Notes: generated from the sequence alone by a model not told the origin. A stretch of 64,000 nucleotides of DNA from Teredinibacter haidensis (GCF_014211975.1 NZ_CP060084.1:2925001-2989000), one strand, 5' to 3'; shown: positions 1 to 8,407, numbered from the stretch's first letter. Made by a program: numbers and translations.

Positions 1-324
1 ATGCCAGGTTCTAGCCTCGGCACGCGCAAAAGACATGGTGTCGAAGGGCGCCTTCTCACCCTTTTCAACGGGTTTGTTCACATCCAACTCTTCAGCCCGA
101 GGCTTTGTTTTCTTTGATTCGTCAGGGGTAATTGGCCGAGTATATGTGGTGAATCCAGATAAGTTTTTCGCAAGTGTCCCTGAATGATTATCGGAACTGT
201 TGCCCGCTGACGCAGCTTCGTCGTAATCGGCAGCCAGAAAGTTTTTCATATAGACGGATTCCTCCGTCTTACAAAACGGGCAATCATCGTCAGTGTGTGG
301 CGCGGCCAAAGCCACTTTAACCAT
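1..324 (-). CDS. Unknown protein with CPFC motif, N-terminal part only
   Basis: An open frame reads leftwards off the window from an ATG at 324, giving 108 residues without a stop. The N-terminus has a HTDDDCPFC segment, which could be half of a zinc site; the rest is hydrophilic, rich in Asp, Glu, Lys and Pro, with no membrane segment. It lies 62 bases downstream of a decayed beta-ketoacyl-synthase-like gene on the same strand, so the two may once have formed an operon. Similar CPFC N-termini occur, as far as I recall, in some secreted-toxin proteins of type VI loci, but nothing visible here proves that. Function unknown; the frame itself is fairly certain, the start less so. Confidence 0.5.
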   Translation of the reverse strand, partial: MVKVALAAPHTDDDCPFCKTEESVYMKNFLAADYDEAASAGNSSDNHSGTLAKNLSGFTTYTRPITPDESKKTKPRAEELDVNKPVEKGEKAPFDTMSFARAEARTWH

Positions 325-385
325 TTATCCAAGTTCCATAGAATCTCTCTTAATCGAACGACAATACAAAAAAACTGACGCTAAA

Positions 386-1452
386 TCAGCTCTTCTGTAT
401 CTTATCATTGACAACATAAACAGCGGCAGGGCATCTCGAATCTGACGAGCAGTACAGTAATGTGTTGCCGACACTTCGACCTGCAATTAAACCTAATGCC
501 AGGGGGCCATATGCCGCACCGATATCGCCAAAAAAATCTGCCGGATGTTCGTAGCTTAGATCACTATCTAATGCACCATGATTGCGAGTACAGGCAACGC
601 CATATTCTTTTGCCCAAAACTTTCCGCCATTCATACTAGAATAGATAGTGCTAATCGGCAAACCCGGACTATGCAGAATAGCTTGCTTAAAAGCCGCATC
701 CAAGCCATCTCCCCGGTACACTTGATCGGTGTACATGCTTCCGGGCTATTCCCCGAAACCAGGCGCATATAATTTTAACCCTTCGTTAACACCACATTCC
801 GCTTCGAATTTTTCATTGACCAATAAAACAAAGGCGGACGCTTCACCTGGTGCATAAGCGTCCGAAACATAGGCAGAACTGATACGTCTATCTCTGTCAA
901 AGCTAGCGATATTCTGAAGTGCAAACATACTCGTATCCACGCCTCCAACTATGGAAAAAGGAGCGCCTGTTGACTCAAAATAACGGCACGCCACTTCCAA
1001 AGCATGAAGACATCCAGCTCGTCCAGTCGCGAAAATCCGACTATTGCCAATATCCAATGGCGCATCACTTTAGGTTTTTATGTGATGGATTATATTCTGA
1101 AAATTCTCAGATTTAACTTCGGGCAAGGACTCGGGGCAAGCCATAAATAGGGGAAAAAGCTTATCTTGCGAATAATGTTGCAGGCATTGAATTAGGGAAA
1201 CATGCGCTAATTGAATCATTCGCCTGTATCGCTCAGACAAGTTGGGAAGCGCTTAAATATCGCTATTCAAGGGCGGTAACGATCCCTCTGGGACCCATGC
1301 GGCGTTCATAGGATTTAATTTTTATTAATGTATATGGTTTCGCAGTAGGCGTTAACCCCACAATTGACAGCAGCCACATTCATTTCTGTGTCTCCACCTA
1401 CGGCAGAGATCATTCCCGAAGAAATCATACGAGCTTTGTGCACGCTATTCAT
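386..1452 (-). pseudogene. Beta-ketoacyl synthase-like pseudogene
   Basis: Reading leftwards from an ATG at 1452, the N-terminus (SSGMISAVGGDTEMNVAA) matches the start of ketoacyl-synthase folds. After 45 residues it meets TAA and a frameshift near 1315. The frame that continues carries in-frame TAA stops near 1256 and 1070 and a TAG at 746-748, yet stays recognisable: a middle part ending in GNSRIFATGRAGC, a PGEASAFVLL motif, and a C-terminal HPADFFGDIGAAYGPLALG block typical of the thiolase fold. About 350 codons in total, the length of stand-alone synthase-like proteins often found beside type VI secretion genes. With one frameshift and three stops it cannot make a full protein. The relation to type VI secretion is inference. 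Confidence 0.75.
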
Positions 1453-1871
1453 TACACCGAAAGATCCTATATATTGTTGATGCAATTTATTTTTTGTTTG
1501 CTAGTTCAACGAGAGTCAAATCTAGTGAAAAGTAATCAATATTCCCGGTTTTAACGGGATCTTTGTATCAGGACGCACCTGCAAGCCCCCTGGCGCCGTG
1601 GTGCATGAATTTTAACAAACTTAACATCGAAATATTAATCATCTATCACAAAGCTGCATAAAATGGGTGTGATCACCTACAGATTAGTCTTCATCCAACG
1701 CTTCAATAAGCTCTCTTCCAAAAAAGCATAGAGCCGCTCCTACCGACAAAGCTACAATTAGTTTAATAGCCGCGCAGAATACGAAGTCACTAAAAAAAGC
1801 CCTTTAGGTGGTTTCTAATTTCTAGATCAAGCAAAGGCGAGCCCCACTACACCAAAAAAGTGATTGCCATT
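1453..1871. other. Non-coding stretch upstream of the synthase pseudogene
   Basis: No open frame with coding character was found on either strand in these 419 bases. The part near 1453-1500 would hold the old promoter of the leftward pseudogene. Nothing else was recognised. Confidence 0.4.
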
Positions 1872-1994
1872 ATGAAATCACTATTGTTTGTCATCTTTTT
1901 TGGGCTTAGCGCGTGCTCCGCGATAAAGCAAAGTGCGCAATCCAGTGCTATCCCCGTTTCACCAATGTCGAGACTGCCGCATGCTTCAGCATAG
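1872..1994 (+). pseudogene. Truncated lipoprotein signal-peptide fragment
   Basis: An ATG at 1872 opens a 40-residue frame beginning MKSLLFVIFFGLSACSAIKQ, a textbook lipoprotein signal with lipobox LSAC and cysteine 15. The frame runs into the antisense strand of the IS3 OrfA remnant at about 1955 and stops at 1992-1994. The last dozen residues are therefore read from transposon DNA. The natural reading is a lipoprotein gene cut off by IS insertion or by a deletion anchored at the IS. It could still yield a tiny lipopeptide, but I see no reason to expect function. Confidence 0.5.
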
Positions 1995-2138
1995 CTATAG
2001 TCATGTTCAAGCATTAGGTCGGCAGCCTCAGCTTTAAATTCTGGAGTAAAAGTTCTGTGTTTTTTGGTCATTTGACACCTCTGTTACGGTGGCAATTTTA
2101 CCACCTAAATTGGTCTCCGGGTTTATTAGACCACTACA
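1955..2138 (-). mobile_element. IS3-family remnant with OrfA N-terminus
   Basis: Leftwards from an ATG at 2071, the first 39 residues (MTKKHRTFTPEFKAEAADLM and on to SLDIGET) are the helix-turn-helix N-terminus of an IS3-family OrfA. Homology stops abruptly at about 1955; the remaining frame to 1847 is read from host DNA. Upstream of the ATG, 2072-2138 contains a stretch ending in TTTATTAGACCACTAC that may be the outer terminal repeat of the element. OrfB and the rest of OrfA are missing, so this cannot transpose. The OrfA identity is secure; the outer boundary is a guess. Confidence 0.6.
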
Positions 2139-2555
2139 TCAACACTCCAAGACCCTCGCCTTCCGCCCAGAACGAGAAACAGGATCTACTCCGCTTAATC
2201 CAACCAGCTTTACAAACCCGGGCTGCGCTTCCCAGGGCATTGGCTGTCATATTGCGAATGGGCCTGCTATGCAGCCGGGTACGAATAGGTGAGCGAAGAG
2301 CCAACTCAATTGCCACGGGTGTGCCATCACCCTGTTTGGATGGGTCAGAAGCCTGTTCGACAGACCAGGGGCTGTGTTACTCGCTTATGGTAGCGGGTTG
2401 TATTATCGTCAATGGGCTTGCGCCTGTCGCTGGGAGTAAATGCTTTTAACCTGGTCGGCGATTTGGCCCGATACCGGAATTGATTCGATGCCGGGCTCCG
2501 GCAACTTATTCGGGGCAGTGCCCATCAACACAGAATATTGACGAAAGGAGGAGCA
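2139..2555. other. Non-coding region, no gene recognised
   Basis: Open frames on both strands exist here (for example 2057-2449 plus and 2134-2316 minus) but their translations are rich in Arg, Ser, Cys and Pro, overlap one another, and match nothing I know. I treat the stretch as accessory or decayed DNA between the IS remnant and the next gene. A strong ribosome binding site for that gene ends it at 2546-2553. Confidence 0.4.
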
Positions 2556-3035
2556 ATGAAGCAGCTATTGAGAGGGCTCGTGACCACCATCGGTATCGCG
2601 CTTTTGTGCAGTTGTGTTGTAGTGATGGGACCGGAGAAGATCAACGACCACGTGCTTAACCACGAAAACGAAAATCATATCGACGACCAAAAGGGCATTA
2701 CCGAGGCTGTTCTGAATTATGTTGAAGGGTGGTATTCCAGCGATGCAGGGCGGATGGAAAGCGCTTTATCGATGCATCTTGCCAAACGCAGAATTACGCC
2801 CGACGAACAACTTATAAGTGTGTCGAAAGAATGGATGGTAAAAGAGACGGGCGATGGGAGAGGTCGAATTCCACATCCCGACCGGGGGCGTAAAGAAATT
2901 ACGATTCTCGCGCAAACAGACACCATTGCCAGTGTGGTGCTACTCTCTGATGAATTTGTGGACTACCTTCATCTTGTCAAAGCCGGAGGTTCCTGGAAAA
3001 TTGCCAATGCACTGTGGGATTACCCTTCAAAATAA
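2556..3035 (+). CDS. Lipoprotein with lumazine-binding/NTF2-like domain
   Basis: Encodes 159 residues. The start at 2556 is chosen because AAAGGAGG lies just ahead of it and MKQLLRGLVTTIGIALLCSC is a proper lipoprotein signal with the lipid-bearing cysteine at 20; a TTG 18 bases upstream lacks a ribosome site. The mature part, from ITEAVLNYVEGWYSSD to GGSWKIANALWDYPS, has the pattern of putative lumazine-binding (SnoaL/NTF2-like) proteins: an N-terminal helix with a YxxGW motif and a C-terminal strand ending W-K-I-x-N-x-L-W. Such proteins are small alpha+beta cones that bind varied ligands; the ligand is unknown. It stands alone between decayed elements. Confidence 0.7.
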   Translation: MKQLLRGLVTTIGIALLCSCVVVMGPEKINDHVLNHENENHIDDQKGITEAVLNYVEGWYSSDAGRMESALSMHLAKRRITPDEQLISVSKEWMVKETGDGRGRIPHPDRGRKEITILAQTDTIASVVLLSDEFVDYLHLVKAGGSWKIANALWDYPSK

Positions 3036-3216
3036 CAACATTCTCTAACTGGGGCGTGGGGCTATAGGTGCGGCTGATTATGGCTTGCGCCAGACGGCGC
3101 TTCGCATATCGGCCCTACCACGCTACAGGTCACTTGATAAACACCCGAGTCCAATTTTGTGCCTGGCGATATCCTCTAAACACTAACGGGGAATAGCCCG
3201 CAGCGAAACTCAATCT

Positions 3217-3993
3217 ATGAACTACAGCCCTATCATCAATACAGCCCTAAGCGCCTTATGGTGGCGAATACCCGCCGCCGTTATAATCGGCATTATCAAA
3301 TCGCCCTGGTTCAAACGCCTGTTAGGTGAGGCACCTGTCAAGCTCACCGCACAGCTTAGGCTGCCGGCTGACACGTATAGCCCGATTCACAATGTGACCT
3401 TGCCCACCGCAGACGGCACCACACAGATCGACCATATTTTCGTCTCTCGCTTTGGTATTGTTGTGGTTGAAACAAAAAACATGAAGGGTTGGATATTCGG
3501 TGGCGAAAGGCAGGCGTAGTGGAGGCAGAAAATATTCAAGAAGTCTTTTAAATTTCAAAACCCGCTGAGACAAAACTTTAAATATGTAAAGGCACTTGAA
3601 GCAGCACTGGATGTTCCAGAGGGCACGATACATTCGGTGGTGGTATTTACTGGCGATAGCACCTTTAAAAGTTCGATACCCGCAAACGTGACCGGTATCG
3701 GCGGCTACATTAGCCACATAAAATCCTTTCAAGAGCCGGCATTGTCGGAAGAATACATGTCTGCCGCTGTCACCAGGATTCAGTCCGGTCGCCTTAAGCC
3801 TTCACTAAAAACCAAACGCCAACATCTTCAAAATTTAAAAATCCGTTCCGGTACCACGGCAGCAAGAACGTGCCCAAAATGTGGACGCGGTATGATTTTA
3901 CGTACGAGCAAACGCGGTTCAAATATTGGCAAACAGTTTTGGGGATGTACGGCGTTTCCCAAATGCCGGGCGATACAAAGCATCACCGAATAA
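3217..3993 (+). pseudogene. NERD-domain nuclease-related gene split by a TAG stop
   Basis: From an ATG at 3217 the first 100 codons encode an N-terminal hydrophobic segment (about 10-26) and an NERD domain with the nuclease-type signature IDHIFVSRFG and VVVETKN. A TAG at 3517-3519 interrupts. The same frame continues at once with WRQKIFKKS, FQNPLRQN and VVVFTGD, typical of the second half of NERD, and ends in a topoisomerase-type zinc ribbon (CPKCGRGM and GCTAFPKC). Joined, it would be 258 codons, a normal length for the family. In relatives this position is often Gln or Lys, so CAG to TAG is the likely change. Either a recent pseudogene or a sequencing error; nothing else is damaged. Confidence 0.75.
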
Positions 3994-4338
3994 ATTTATT
4001 TTCTCAGGTTTGCTGGCTCGCTTGCCAATCCTAGCCATATACATTCCACTTATGGGAACGCCAATATTGCATTAGCTATACGCATAGTACACCGACCATT
4101 TGGGCATAAAAAAAGCCTTTAAACCCAATCCAAGGCGGAATAACATCCTACTCCACAATTTCGCCGCTTTTCTCCACGCGGAGCTGATTACGACGATGTT
4201 CCCTCTAGTTTATTAGGCACAATGCATGTGTTAAAGTGAATAAAAGCACGGCAAGCACACTACCAAAAGCAATAATATTAATTCGAGATAGATCACTATC
4301 AACGTCGTGCATATAAAAATAACAAATAGGAGCCGCCA
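3994..4338. other. Non-coding gap with a leftward terminator-like hairpin
   Basis: No gene is supported in these 345 bases. At 4115-4136 a GCCTT/AAGGC inverted repeat is flanked on its left by seven A residues (4108-4114), which on the minus strand reads as a short stem followed by a U-run. No minus-strand gene ends just before it, so its meaning is unclear. Confidence 0.35.
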
Positions 4339-4650
4339 ATGCCCGACAACATCGATTATAAATTCCTTAACGATCCAGAAGGTGGAGGCAAAAGGAAAGC
4401 GTATATCCCGGCGGCTAACGTAAGAAAAAAAAACACTGTAACCATTACAACCCCAGCAGAGCCACAAACGGTAGCCGCTTCTGTTTCTTTCCCGTATGAC
4501 GTTAATCTCGATGGTGCCACACAAAAATTATGGAAGGTGGTATCGGAACCAGATTGGAAACAAGTACTTAAAGTACTCAATACCTTTGGAGATTCTTACC
4601 CTATAAGCCGGGTAAAAAAGGCTGGCCTGCTGGAGAACATTGGAAAATGA
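4339..4650 (+). CDS. Small unknown protein, paired with the next lipoprotein
   Basis: Encodes 103 residues. The ATG has AGGAG seven bases upstream. The protein is soluble, without signal peptide or membrane segment. The N-terminal half is Pro/Thr/Lys-rich and probably disordered (KKNTVTITTPAEPQTVAA), and the C-terminal half looks helical (ATQKLWKVVSEPDWKQVL). Its stop codon overlaps the start of the following lipoprotein gene in ATGA, so the two are translationally coupled. I do not recognise the family. The pairing of a small cytoplasmic protein with a secreted one in a region of decayed type VI-like genes recalls effector/immunity pairs, but that is only a hypothesis. Confidence 0.6.
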   Translation: MPDNIDYKFLNDPEGGGKRKAYIPAANVRKKNTVTITTPAEPQTVAASVSFPYDVNLDGATQKLWKVVSEPDWKQVLKVLNTFGDSYPISRVKKAGLLENIGK

Positions 4651-5336
4651 AAGCACAGATTATTCTAGCTAGTGCACTGTTAAACCTATTCAACACCGGC
4701 TGCACTACCACGAACACAAACCAGGAAGCGTCGATCATTCTCAATAGCACCAAGCAAGCCTGCGCAGCACCTGAAGCTACCTTTACAAAAATACGAAACC
4801 CCATTTTATTTACGTCTGGCGAACAGGCAAACACCTGTTTAAGCTACTTCGATCTGAAGCAAAGCAGCGAAATAGACGAAGATGTTAATAACATGATAGC
4901 GGCACAGGATTATGTTATTTGCGACACCGTAAAGGCCGTTCAACACGCAAGTAAAAACCGTTTTGAATCCAGCGGTATAAATACCGCCGGTGCACATATG
5001 GCCGAACGCATTGTGCTGGATAGTTTTCCCTCCTCACTCTTCCAAAGAACCGACGCAGACCACAAAACCGAAAAGCAAATATTTGGTTCGAACCTGAATA
5101 TTGGACGCTATTCGGTAGTGGCCGACACACCTGAGTGGCACTACGGACTTCAACTTCATGCCGTTCTCGACATAAATGGCGACGGGTTGGAAGACTGGAT
5201 TATATGGCTAACCGATAGAGCCAAAAACGGAGACTACTCTGTGGTAGCCGGTTTCTATGTTATTTCTGTTGCGAACAAAGGGCCGTTAAAAATGATGCCA
5301 CTACGAAAGCTATCCGCTCTTCTGGCCGTAAACTAA
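4647..5336 (+). CDS. Unknown lipoprotein with an FG-GAP-like calcium motif
   Basis: Encodes 229 residues. MKAQIILASALLNLFNTGC is a lipoprotein signal with cysteine 19, although the lipobox NTGC is unusual. The mature chain has a DINGDGLEDWIIW segment near residue 180, the DxNxDGxxD pattern of FG-GAP/dockerin-type calcium loops, followed by YSVVAGFYVISV. Several cysteines in the first half may form disulfides. Start and stop overlap with the upstream gene (ATGA). No family is recognised. Position in the outer membrane or periplasm is inferred from the signal. Confidence 0.6.
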   Translation: MKAQIILASALLNLFNTGCTTTNTNQEASIILNSTKQACAAPEATFTKIRNPILFTSGEQANTCLSYFDLKQSSEIDEDVNNMIAAQDYVICDTVKAVQHASKNRFESSGINTAGAHMAERIVLDSFPSSLFQRTDADHKTEKQIFGSNLNIGRYSVVADTPEWHYGLQLHAVLDINGDGLEDWIIWLTDRAKNGDYSVVAGFYVISVANKGPLKMMPLRKLSALLAVN

Positions 5337-5527
5337 CGCTCAGCTACTCGCCCTCGGCACACCCCGCTAGGGGGCGATATCCCTAGAACCCCTAGCAGAA
5401 GCGGAGCCAAAGCTGGCGATTGAACCGCCTAATCCGCTTTCTGCCGAGGTGGTATTCGCCCTTGGCGTTTTTAATCATCACGGCTTTGACGATATATTGC
5501 TACGGCTAGATTGGAAAATAACCGCAA

Positions 5528-5582
5528 CCTTCGGCAAAGGCTTCGACCGGTTTACAACCAGTAAAACACCTCCCCTGCAGTG
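5528..5582 (+). repeat. Decayed repeat, copy A (flanks yidE)
   Basis: Bases 5528-5550 are identical over 23 positions to 7843-7865, and similarity continues for about 25-30 more bases with scattered changes. In one frame both copies read LRQRLRPxYxQ, then N-S/T-S. In copy A this frame is broken by a stop. The pair looks like two remnants of one duplicated coding sequence, not a mobile terminal repeat. Confidence 0.55.
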
Positions 5583-5725
5583 AACCACCATTCTCTCGCG
5601 CACAACCACGCTACCTATTCATGGCACTAGCGCTAAGGCAGGCGTTCCTACCAACGGGTCGATAACGGTGGAGTATATAAACCGAGCACAAAACGAGATC
5701 AATCGAAAAAAGGTGGGAAAAGAGA

Positions 5726-5750
5726 GCCCCCGCCCGCCGGGGCGGAAGCT
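5726..5750 (-). terminator. Probable terminator of yidE
   Basis: CCGCCC (5730-5735) and GGGCGG (5740-5745) form a six-pair GC stem with a four-base loop, extended by AGC/GCT outside. On the minus strand it is followed by CTCTTTTCC and soon after TTTTTT. It lies 20-35 bases past the yidE stop. Confidence 0.5.
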
Positions 5751-5764
5751 CGCGAGATGGGAGG

Positions 5765-7429
5765 TTACACGGCGACCCAAAGTAGAACCGCAATTAGCTG
5801 AGGGGATAAAATTCTTAGGCACATTACCAACGGGTAAACTGTCGCATACGCCAGAGCCGAGGCGCCGCTGGTAGAATGAATGGCGTTAGCAAACGCAAGC
5901 GCTGGGGGATCCGTCATGGACCCAGCCATAAGGCCGCAAATAGTCAGGTAGTTCACCTTCATAAACCAGCGCGCGATCAGGCCAATGACAAGCAGCGGTA
6001 AAAGCGTTATTACCGCCCCGTAAGCCATCCAACTGAGCCCATCTCCCTTTACCAGAGTCTCGACGAAGTGCGCACCGGAGTTAACGCCCACCACCGCCAG
6101 AAATAACACGATGCCAATTTCGCGTAAAGCAAGGTTAGCACTCGGCGGCATAAACCAATAAACACGACCGATACTACCTATTCTCGCCAGAATAATAGCA
6201 ACAATAAGCGGCCCACCAGCCAGGCCCAATTTCAACGGCGCAGGAAGGCCTGAAATGTGAATTGGAATCGAACCTAGCACTACGCCCAAGCCGATGCCGA
6301 CAAAGATGGGCAGCATCTGTACGTGATCCAGCTTGCTAAATACATTCCCGAATAGCTTGCTGACTTTTTCTATATCGGTGGCATCACCAACAATATTGAG
6401 AATATCCCCAAATTGCAGAACCGAGTCTTTGTTGGCTACCAGCTCCACGCCCGCACGGTTTTGCCGTGAGATAACGACATTGTACTTATGCTTGAAATCC
6501 AGCTCAGATAACTTCTTACCCAACAATTCCTCATTGGTTACGACAACACGATCGCTGCGAAAACCCGTACCCTTTGTCGTTAGCGTATCAGACACTTCTT
6601 TGCCAATAATGGTAACTGCCTTACTTAGCTCAGCTTTATTTGGCGCAACGATGCGGATGATATCCCCTTCGTTAAGGATAGTGTCTAACATGGGAACACG
6701 TAACTCCCCCCCTGACTTTAGACGTGAACAGACGATGTCCTCGCCGATGAGATCAATCAGCTCGGAAAGAGGGAAGCCGGTGAGATTCTTGTTTTCGATA
6801 AGTACATTAGCATAAACAATTGTAGATTTGCGTCCACTGCTGGCGCGGTCAAATTGCTCACATTCATCATCAACATTAATTCGAAACAGAATGCGCACAA
6901 TCCACATGCTGAGCAGAATGCCCAGAATACCGAAGGGATATGCCATAGCATAGCCCAACCCCAGTGTAGACGTCGCCCCTGCCCCCATACCCAGTTCGGA
7001 GAGAATCTGCTGGCCCGCCGCCAACGAAGGTGTATTAGTGACGGCGCCAGAGTAAATGCCCAAAAATACGTTTAGGGGGAGATCGAAAAGAAAATGTATA
7101 GCGACCGCACATAACCCCCCAAGGATAACAATGCCTGCTGCCAGGGCATTCAGGCGCAACCCGCTACTTTTCAGTGAAGCAAAGAAACCAGGGCCTACCT
7201 GAATTCCAATGGTATAAACAAAGAGGATAAGGCCAAACTCTTTAATAAAATGAAGTGCATGATTTTCCAAATGCCAGTCATATTGAGCAATAAAATGCCC
7301 AACGAATAAACCTCCGAATAAAACCCCACCTATTCCCAGGCCTACTCCCTTAATTTTAAAACTACCTAACCACAAGCCAATAATGGCTACTACAGATAAA
7401 ACCAGTATTGATAAAGCGATTTCGCTCAT
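5765..7429 (-). CDS. yidE: YidE-type putative transporter with two RCK_C domains
   Basis: Encodes 554 residues, nearly the 553 of E. coli YidE, to which long stretches correspond (for example GLILFVYTIGIQVGPGFF and YWFMPPSANLALRE). The start at 7429 (MSEIALSILVLS) is used because it matches the family; an upstream start at 7462 adds 11 unlikely residues. Layout: five to six membrane helices (about 1-190), two TrkA-C/RCK_C ligand domains (about 200-370), then a second membrane block (about 380-554) with a TDPPALAFAN motif. The family belongs with aspartate:alanine exchangers (AspT/AAEx); the substrate of YidE itself is not established. It sits alone, flanked by copies of a decayed repeat. Confidence 0.92.
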   Translation of the reverse strand: MSEIALSILVLSVVAIIGLWLGSFKIKGVGLGIGGVLFGGLFVGHFIAQYDWHLENHALHFIKEFGLILFVYTIGIQVGPGFFASLKSSGLRLNALAAGIVILGGLCAVAIHFLFDLPLNVFLGIYSGAVTNTPSLAAGQQILSELGMGAGATSTLGLGYAMAYPFGILGILLSMWIVRILFRINVDDECEQFDRASSGRKSTIVYANVLIENKNLTGFPLSELIDLIGEDIVCSRLKSGGELRVPMLDTILNEGDIIRIVAPNKAELSKAVTIIGKEVSDTLTTKGTGFRSDRVVVTNEELLGKKLSELDFKHKYNVVISRQNRAGVELVANKDSVLQFGDILNIVGDATDIEKVSKLFGNVFSKLDHVQMLPIFVGIGLGVVLGSIPIHISGLPAPLKLGLAGGPLIVAIILARIGSIGRVYWFMPPSANLALREIGIVLFLAVVGVNSGAHFVETLVKGDGLSWMAYGAVITLLPLLVIGLIARWFMKVNYLTICGLMAGSMTDPPALAFANAIHSTSGASALAYATVYPLVMCLRILSPQLIAVLLWVAV

Positions 7430-8245
7430 TGAATGAAACCCCAAAGTTACGAATGAAAGCAACGCGCGCAGGCATCGCCATTTTTGGTAATTTCATTATA
7501 TAGCAATATTTGTCAGACCTGTTGATGTGTAGTAAGAAGCGACAAATGACATTTGCCCCGGTATTAGAAGCATGGAGAAGCAAAATATAAGCATGGGATC
7601 GAGCGGTTCCCACATACTACGGAAGCTGGACGGATAGCAAAAAAGCAACGGTTCCTAGCCGATACCACCAGAGAGCTGTAGCTAGCCACATATCCCTTCC
7701 CTTATTACAGCTGCTAAAAACGCGAGTACAGTGCGCAGCCATTGGCTGCCCACACTCGGAACACACTAATAAAAAAATTTATCGATAACTTACCCGCCCT
7801 CGTCAACCCTAACCCATCCGCAAGAAAGGCACTTAAGCACAGCCTTCGGCAAAGGCTTCGACCGGATTATAGCCAGGAAAACATCTCCAGCAGCCTCGCA
7901 CTACTATGTCGCGCTCTTAACAACAACGCCATCCTCTGAGACAACTATGCCACCTATGCGCGCACCAACCTTAATATACTGCATCCAGCCAACGGCTAGT
8001 TATCGTTAAAAAAAAACCGTAATCAATTATGAATAGTCATAGCCTTGTCACGAACATGAGAGTTGATTTCGATATTCCACATTAATTTTTTATTTCTACG
8101 AAACTTTTTATTTAAAAAAAAATACATTCCCACACATACTCAAGGGATTAAAGTGCGTCGAATAAATTTACTACGATGTGATTTTTTAAAACAAAATATA
8201 AAAAAATATGTAATTAATCTAATTAAATTAGCGGCGTAGATCGTA
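7430..8245. other. Long intergenic region with repeat copy B
   Basis: No gene is supported. A 65-codon open frame at 7742-7939 contains repeat copy B and reads like a fragment of the sequence found beyond the other end of yidE. From 8030 to 8240 the DNA is strongly AT-rich with A and T runs, plausibly upstream activator DNA for the sigma-54 promoter that follows. Confidence 0.45.
7843..7897 (+). repeat. Decayed repeat, copy B
   Basis: Twenty-three bases (7843-7865) are identical to 5528-5550; the following 25-30 bases are similar. Here the frame LRQRLRPDYSQENISSS is still open and belongs to a 65-codon frame (7742-7939), so copy B is the less decayed one. Same orientation as copy A. Confidence 0.55.
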
Positions 8246-8261
8246 TGGCTCGAGATTTGCT
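8246..8261 (+). promoter_or_regulatory. Sigma-54 promoter of the PEP-CTERM gene
   Basis: TGGCTCGAGATTTGCT matches the -24/-12 consensus TGGCACGNNNNTTGCW with a single change, and keeps the required GG-N10-GC spacing. Transcription would begin near 8273, leaving a leader of about 135 bases before the ATG at 8408. PEP-CTERM genes in other bacteria are known to be controlled by RpoN with the PrsK/PrsR two-component pair, which fits. Confidence 0.7.
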
Positions 8262-8275
8262 TTTCTTTTTCCCTG

Positions 8276-8315
8276 CCAATTAATCTGTGTAGAACACACA
8301 AACTATGCGAATTGG
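8276..8315 (+). promoter_or_regulatory. Hairpin at the start of the PEP-CTERM leader
   Basis: CCAATT (8276-8281) pairs with AATTGG (8310-8315), and inside it TGTGT pairs with ACACA around AGA. It would form at the very 5' end of the transcript from the sigma-54 promoter. A role in mRNA stability or protein binding is inference. Confidence 0.35.
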
Positions 8316-8407
8316 CGCGACAGCGAAGCGTGTTTAAATCTGCTGTAAAAATACTTAGGTAGGAATGTAAGTGAATACGTATCTTTAAACAATTCAGGAG
8401 CTTTAAA

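Larger units (their letters stand above)
5337..5764. other. Decayed DNA downstream of yidE
   Basis: One frame on the plus strand (about 5397-5582) is open and ends in TGA, but has no start and no known family. The stretch contains one copy of a repeat that recurs at 7843, on the far side of yidE, and a GC-rich hairpin that probably terminates yidE. I see no intact gene. Confidence 0.4.

Noticed and set aside
2057..2449. Open frames on both strands (2057-2449 plus, 2089-2292 plus, 2134-2316 minus)
   Set aside because: They overlap one another, have no ribosome sites, and their translations look like random Arg/Pro/Cys-rich chains.
746..3519. Idea that TAG is recoded as an amino acid in this organism (two in-frame TAG codons in otherwise readable genes)
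   Set aside because: TAG clearly ends intact genes in the same window, such as urtB, the PEP-CTERM gene and the repeat-rich lipoprotein, and the synthase pseudogene also has TAA stops and a frameshift.
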